Source of the DNA: JBKEDF01 sp047975325
GTDB taxonomy: Bacteria > Pseudomonadota > Alphaproteobacteria > Rhodobacterales > Rhodobacteraceae
Assembly (NCBI GenBank): GCA_047975325.1
Contig: JBKEDF010000062.1
Span: 1 to 8,199 of the forward strand
Length of the DNA stretch: 8,199 bases
Direction: 5' to 3'
A model generated the notes under the pieces. That model ran no database searches. It saw only the letters and a program-made list of their open reading frames with translations, and was not told the DNA's origin. The translations under genes were made by a program, and so were the position numbers. The stretch's first letter is position 1; every line of letters starts with the position of its first letter. Shown here one piece after another: positions 4,982 through 8,199 of this stretch.

Positions 4982-6148
4982 ATGCAACCCAATCTGCGCC
5001 ATTGCAGAATGTTCGAAACCCTCGCACGGACCCGTTCGGTCACGCGGACGGCGGAACTTTGCCATGTGTCCCAGCCCGCAGTCACCCAGGCCATCGGCAA
5101 GCTGGAGGGGGATTGCGGCATGGCGCTTTTCACCCGCAGTTCACAGGGCCTGTTCACCACCGGGGCGGGGGAACTTCTGGCCCGCCGTATGAAACGCGCG
5201 CTTGCCTTTCTGGATGTGGCGACAACAGATATGGCACGAACGATCCGCATCCGGGCAACACGACCACAGCTTGTTGCCCTGATCGCGGTAACCGAACTTG
5301 AAAATTTTACCCTTGCCGCACGGCGGCTGGAACTGGCTCAGCCAACGGTGCATCGTTCCATCGCAATGCTGGAACAGGCGGCGGAACGGCGGCTTTTTGA
5401 CCGGACAGCACATGGGCTGCGATCCACGCGCGCGGCCCGGACCCTTGCACAGGCTGCCCGGCTTGCCTTCGCTGAACTTGACCAGGCCAGCGCCGATCTG
5501 GCCGCCCTTGATGGCCGGGAGGTCGGACGGATTGTTATCGGATCCCTGCCCCTGTCACGTTCAGGGCTGCTTCCAGCGGCAATCCTGCGTTTTCGTAAGG
5601 CGCGCCCCGATTTTCCCTTTGAAATCATTGATGGGCGTTATGACGAAATTCTTGGCAGGCTACGGCAGGGGGAGATCGATATGCTTATCGGCGCGCTGCG
5701 TTTTCCCCCGCCAATCACGGATATCATGCAGGAGAGACTGTTTGACGATACCGCCGTAATCGTCGCGCGTCATGGGCATCCACTGCTGGGTCAGCACCCC
5801 AATATTGCCTTATTGGGCACATATCCATGGGTCATGCCGCGCAAATCGACGCCGATCCGTGGAATTCTGGATGAATTCCTTTCCTCCCACCCGCCACGCA
5901 GCGTTATCGAAACTTCTTCCCTGATCACCATGCGGGAGATCCTCCGCGAAAGCGACTATCTGGGTGTGGTTTCACGCAGGCAGGCAGAGGGGCGGGGGGA
6001 GGTCCATTCCCTTGCCGTTCTGCCGATTGAAATCAAGGGGTCGAAGCGACCAATCGGCCTGACCACCCGCAGCAACTGGCAACCCACCCGCGCCCAGCAT
6101 GATTTTATCGATACACTCCGCAAGATAAGTCGTGAAGAGCTTGCCTGA
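4982..6148 (+). CDS. LysR-type transcriptional regulator with two N-terminal HTH domains
   Basis: The product has 388 residues, about 80-90 more than a usual LysR protein. The extra length is a second DNA-binding domain. HTH1 spans about residues 4-63 (MFETLARTRSVTRTAELCHV, then SQPAVTQAIGKLE, LFTR, LFTTGAG). HTH2 spans about 95-155 (LVALIAVTELENFTLAARRL, then AQPTVHRSIAMLE, LFDRTAHGLRST). A linker helix follows, and then the effector-binding domain from about 183 to 385 (GRIVIGSLPL, RQGEIDMLIGAL). The protein is cytoplasmic. The start is supported by AGGGAGG seven bases upstream. Next on the same strand are the hydratase, dioxygenase and aldolase genes, so it probably responds to an aromatic acid or ring-cleavage product and controls them. 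LysR genes are usually divergent from their targets; here it is codirectional with a 236-base gap. The effector is unknown. Confidence 0.9.
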   Translation: MQPNLRHCRMFETLARTRSVTRTAELCHVSQPAVTQAIGKLEGDCGMALFTRSSQGLFTTGAGELLARRMKRALAFLDVATTDMARTIRIRATRPQLVALIAVTELENFTLAARRLELAQPTVHRSIAMLEQAAERRLFDRTAHGLRSTRAARTLAQAARLAFAELDQASADLAALDGREVGRIVIGSLPLSRSGLLPAAILRFRKARPDFPFEIIDGRYDEILGRLRQGEIDMLIGALRFPPPITDIMQERLFDDTAVIVARHGHPLLGQHPNIALLGTYPWVMPRKSTPIRGILDEFLSSHPPRSVIETSSLITMREILRESDYLGVVSRRQAEGRGEVHSLAVLPIEIKGSKRPIGLTTRSNWQPTRAQHDFIDTLRKISREELA

Positions 6149-6384
6149 TCCATCCATTGGATTCCCAGAAACCCATATGTTTTTCATAAAAACCAATATT
6201 TTACCTGCAGGAAGCATCAGGAAAACAGTATTCGGACCTAATGCCACATGATGCAATACCTTACTTGATATATGTCAGAAATAGCATAAATTTATATGTG
6301 TGAAGGCGGTTTCAATTTGTATCTCCGTTCTCTGTGTCGCAGGTTTTCTGCAACATGTTGCCCAGCAGAAATGGAGATCCGCAA
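6149..6384 (+). promoter_or_regulatory. AT-rich control region of the catabolic genes
   Basis: This 236-base gap holds the likely promoter of the hydratase-dioxygenase-aldolase series. TTGATA (6265-6270) and TAAATT (6287-6292), 16 bases apart, resemble a sigma-70 promoter and overlap the palindrome ATAAATTTAT (6286-6295). TATATGT occurs twice, 24 bases apart (6269-6275 and 6293-6299). A 6-base inverted pair GCATCA (6214-6219) / TGATGC (6249-6254) lies upstream. The motif TGCAATACC (6252-6260) also occurs before the LysR gene. Confidence 0.45.
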
Positions 6385-7116
6385 ATGTCCCAACCGAAAA
6401 CAGCCCTGGTCATCTCTGCCCATGCTGCGGATTTCGTCTGGCGTTGCGGCGGCGCCATCGCGGCACATGCGGAAAAGGGGTATCAGGTCACGGTGGCCTG
6501 CCTGTCCTTTGGCGAACGTGGCGAAAGCGCGCGGCTATGGAAAGAGGGCAAAGTGCTTGATGAGGTCAAGGCGATCCGTCGCACCGAAGCCGAGGCAGCA
6601 GCCGAGGTACTGGGTGTTCATCGGCTGGAATGCTTCGACCTGGGGGATTACCCCCTGGAACTCGACAAGGAAGCCAAGTTTCGCCTTGTCGATCTGATCC
6701 GGCAGGTCCAACCCGCCTTCATGCTCAGCCATTCGCAAGACGACCCCTATAACCCCGACCACATGTATACGACGCGGATTGCACTGGAAGCGCGGATGAT
6801 AGCGCAAGCCTGGGGCCATAACCCCGGTGAGAAGGTACTGGGTGCCCCGCAGCTTTACCTCTTTGAGCCGCATCAAACCGAACAGATGGGATGGAAGCCT
6901 GACACTTTCCTCGACATCACCCCGGTCTGGGACAAGAAGCGCGCCGCGATGGAACATATGAACGGGCAGGTTCACCTGTGGGATTACTATACCCGCGTGG
7001 CCCAGCAGCGCGCCAATCACTTCAAGCGCAATTCCGGCGGGCAGTCCGGCGGGCGCGATTGCCAGTATGCGGAGGGCTTCCAGTCCATCTTCCCGCGTAC
7101 CGTAGATGAGCTTTGA
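6385..7116 (+). CDS. galB: 4-oxalomesaconate hydratase, PIG-L/LmbE fold (GalB type)
   Basis: The 243-residue product is a PIG-L/LmbE fold protein closely resembling GalB of Pseudomonas putida. GalB adds water to 4-oxalomesaconate (4-carboxy-2-hydroxymuconate) to give 4-carboxy-4-hydroxy-2-oxoadipate in the gallate and protocatechuate 4,5-cleavage pathways. Seen here: ALVISAHAADFVWRCGGAIA at residues 7-26, LSFGERGESARLW at 40-52, LSHSQDDPYNPDHMYTTR at 114-131, LFEPHQTEQMGWKPDTFLDI at 159-178, and EGFQSIFPR near the end. In metal-dependent PIG-L deacetylases the first motif is AHPDD. Here H13, D16 and H126 can still bind metal, but the general-base Asp is Ala15, which argues for hydratase rather than deacetylase action. 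The ATG at 6385 has GGAGA upstream; an earlier in-frame ATG at 6334 lacks family similarity. The next gene starts 10 bases after the stop. Confidence 0.85.
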   Translation: MSQPKTALVISAHAADFVWRCGGAIAAHAEKGYQVTVACLSFGERGESARLWKEGKVLDEVKAIRRTEAEAAAEVLGVHRLECFDLGDYPLELDKEAKFRLVDLIRQVQPAFMLSHSQDDPYNPDHMYTTRIALEARMIAQAWGHNPGEKVLGAPQLYLFEPHQTEQMGWKPDTFLDITPVWDKKRAAMEHMNGQVHLWDYYTRVAQQRANHFKRNSGGQSGGRDCQYAEGFQSIFPRTVDEL

Positions 7117-7126
7117 GGACGGCACC

Positions 7127-8089
7127 ATGAGCGAACCGACAAATCCCGCATTCGATCTGGCGCATCTGGGCCATGTCGAGATGTATACCGATAAATTCGA
7201 GGAAAGCCTTAATTTCTTTACCAAAGTCTATGGACTAAAACTGTCCGGGCAGGATGAGAACAGCGCCTATTTGCGGGCCTGGGATGACTATGAATTCCAC
7301 TCGCTGAAGCTGACCCGCCATCACCGTACCGGCGTGGGCCATATCGGTTACCGCGCCGCCAGCCCCGAGGCATTGGCGCGGCGGGTGAAGGCGATTGAGG
7401 CATCGGGCTACAAAACCCATGGCTGGGTGGAGGGCGATCTGGGCCATGGCCGGGCGTTTCGTTTTGAGGATCCCTTTGGGCATGTCTTTGAAATCTATTA
7501 CGATACGGTCTGGTACGAGGCCCCCGAAGAGGACCGCGCCGAGCTGAAAAACACCGCCAGCGCCTTTACCGGTGCTGCGCCGCGCCGGCTGGATCACCTG
7601 AACCTTCTGTCCGAAGACGTAACCGAGTTCCACCGCTTCATGGAAACCTGCCTTGGCAGCCGCGTGACGGAAGTGATCCAACTGGATAATGGCCGCATCG
7701 GCGGCTGCTGGTTCACGGTCAATAACAAGACCTATGATCTGGCCTGCACCGAGGAACACGGGCGCGGCAATGGCCGGCTGCATCACGTCACCTATGCCAC
7801 CGACCAGCGCGAGGACATCCTGCGCGCCGCCGACATCTTCCTGCAGAACGGCGTGCATATCGAGACCGGCCCGCACAAGCACGCCATTCAGGGCACCTTC
7901 TTTCTTTATGTCTGGGAACCCGCCGGCAACCGGGTCGAACTCGCCAATGCCGGCGCGCGGCTGATCCTGGCGCCCGACTGGCAGCCGGTGATCTGGACCG
8001 AGGCCGACCGCAAGAAGGGTCAGGCATGGGGCCTCAAGACCATCGAGACATTCCACACCCACGGCACGCCGCCCGTGCAGAAAGGCTGA
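7127..8089 (+). CDS. Extradiol ring-cleavage dioxygenase, VOC superfamily (catechol 2,3-dioxygenase-like)
   Basis: The 320-residue product has the two-domain VOC architecture of type I extradiol dioxygenases: N-domain about 11-127 and catalytic C-domain about 153-275. Probable Fe(II) ligands are H157 (RLDHLNL), H220 (RLHHVTYAT) and E271 (GNRVELANAG). H250 or H252 and Y261 sit where second-sphere acid-base residues are found in XylE-type enzymes. The C-terminal tail with WGLKTIETFHTHGTPPV resembles that of catechol 2,3-dioxygenases. It should cleave a dihydroxylated aromatic ring next to one hydroxyl, using O2. The true substrate is unknown: flanking GalB- and GalC-type genes suggest a carboxylated catechol such as gallate or protocatechuate rather than catechol itself. 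The ATG at 7127 has AGGA seven bases upstream; an ATG at 7106 overlaps the previous gene and lacks a binding site. Confidence 0.88.
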   Translation: MSEPTNPAFDLAHLGHVEMYTDKFEESLNFFTKVYGLKLSGQDENSAYLRAWDDYEFHSLKLTRHHRTGVGHIGYRAASPEALARRVKAIEASGYKTHGWVEGDLGHGRAFRFEDPFGHVFEIYYDTVWYEAPEEDRAELKNTASAFTGAAPRRLDHLNLLSEDVTEFHRFMETCLGSRVTEVIQLDNGRIGGCWFTVNNKTYDLACTEEHGRGNGRLHHVTYATDQREDILRAADIFLQNGVHIETGPHKHAIQGTFFLYVWEPAGNRVELANAGARLILAPDWQPVIWTEADRKKGQAWGLKTIETFHTHGTPPVQKG

Positions 8090-8092
8090 GCC

Positions 8093-8199
8093 ATGGCCAA
8101 GGTCGTTCAGAATATTTCCCGAACCGATGCCGCCACCATCGCCGGGCTGGCCGAGGCCGGTGTGGCCACCGTCCACGAGGCGCAGGGCCGGACCGGCTG
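8093..8199 (+). CDS. 4-carboxy-4-hydroxy-2-oxoadipate aldolase, RraA/LigK/GalC family (N-terminal fragment, cut by the window)
   Basis: Thirty-five codons are visible, starting MAKVVQNISR and containing GLAEAGVATVHEAQGRTG. The VATVHEAQGR segment is the hallmark N-terminal stretch of class II pyruvate aldolases of the RraA fold, LigK and GalC. These split 4-carboxy-4-hydroxy-2-oxoadipate into pyruvate and oxaloacetate, and also act on 4-hydroxy-4-methyl-2-oxoglutarate and decarboxylate oxaloacetate. This is the step directly after the GalB hydratase reaction, so the context agrees. The gene starts 3 bases after the dioxygenase stop, with AAAGG just upstream, and is surely part of the same transcript. 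Catalytic residues lie beyond the window. A general RraA-like regulator of RNase E is less likely given the motif and neighbours. Confidence 0.83.
   Translation, partial: MAKVVQNISRTDAATIAGLAEAGVATVHEAQGRTG

Noticed and set aside
6334..6384. Upstream ATG at 6334 for the hydratase
   Set aside because: The extra 17 residues do not look like GalB, and the ATG at 6385 has a GGAGA at proper spacing.
7106..7126. Upstream ATG at 7106 for the dioxygenase
   Set aside because: It lacks a ribosome binding site and overlaps the hydratase; the ATG at 7127 has AGGA seven bases before it.
7235..8176. 313-residue open frame on the minus strand
   Set aside because: It is antisense to the dioxygenase, whose metal-ligand motifs are intact on the plus strand; long antisense frames are expected in such GC-rich coding DNA.

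Overview
The window looks like chromosomal DNA from an alphaproteobacterium, most likely of the Rhodobacterales. The strongest sign is the alphaproteobacteria-specific flagellin regulators FlaF and FlbT, sitting next to a flagellin gene and a DUF1217 flagellar gene. The taxon is an inference from gene content; nothing in the window names the species.

The left part (1-4691) is a block of flagellar genes. A partial gene, probably the N-terminal half of the hook-length control protein FliK, runs leftwards off the window edge. Divergent from it are a rod-binding (FlgJ N-domain type) gene and a FlgN-like chaperone gene that overlap by 8 bases. After a 205-base gap come a flagellin gene with a large variable domain, then flaF, flbT and a DUF1217 gene. 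The last three are joined by 4-base ATGA overlaps. The flagellin leader holds a FNR-type palindrome and a perfect 7-bp hairpin, and a strong GC hairpin separates flagellin from flaF. Together these suggest a unit in which flagellin mRNA amount and translation are tuned separately from its own regulators.

The right part (4982-8199) changes subject completely. It has a long LysR-type regulator with two N-terminal helix-turn-helix domains, then a tight gene series on the same strand: a GalB-type PIG-L fold hydratase, a two-domain VOC (type I) extradiol ring-cleavage dioxygenase, and the start of an RraA/LigK/GalC-type aldolase gene. The hydratase and aldolase are the last two steps of the gallate / protocatechuate 4,5-cleavage pathway, which ends in pyruvate and oxaloacetate. 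The ring-cleaving enzyme expected there is a type II enzyme of the LigAB/GalA/DesZ kind, so a VOC-type dioxygenase between them is the most interesting metabolic feature of the window.

The two intergenic regions around the regulator (4692-4981 and 6149-6384) are AT-richer than the genes, contain inverted repeats, and share two 9-base words. They probably hold the control sites of the catabolic module. I saw no tRNA, rRNA, insertion sequence, CRISPR array or broken gene.
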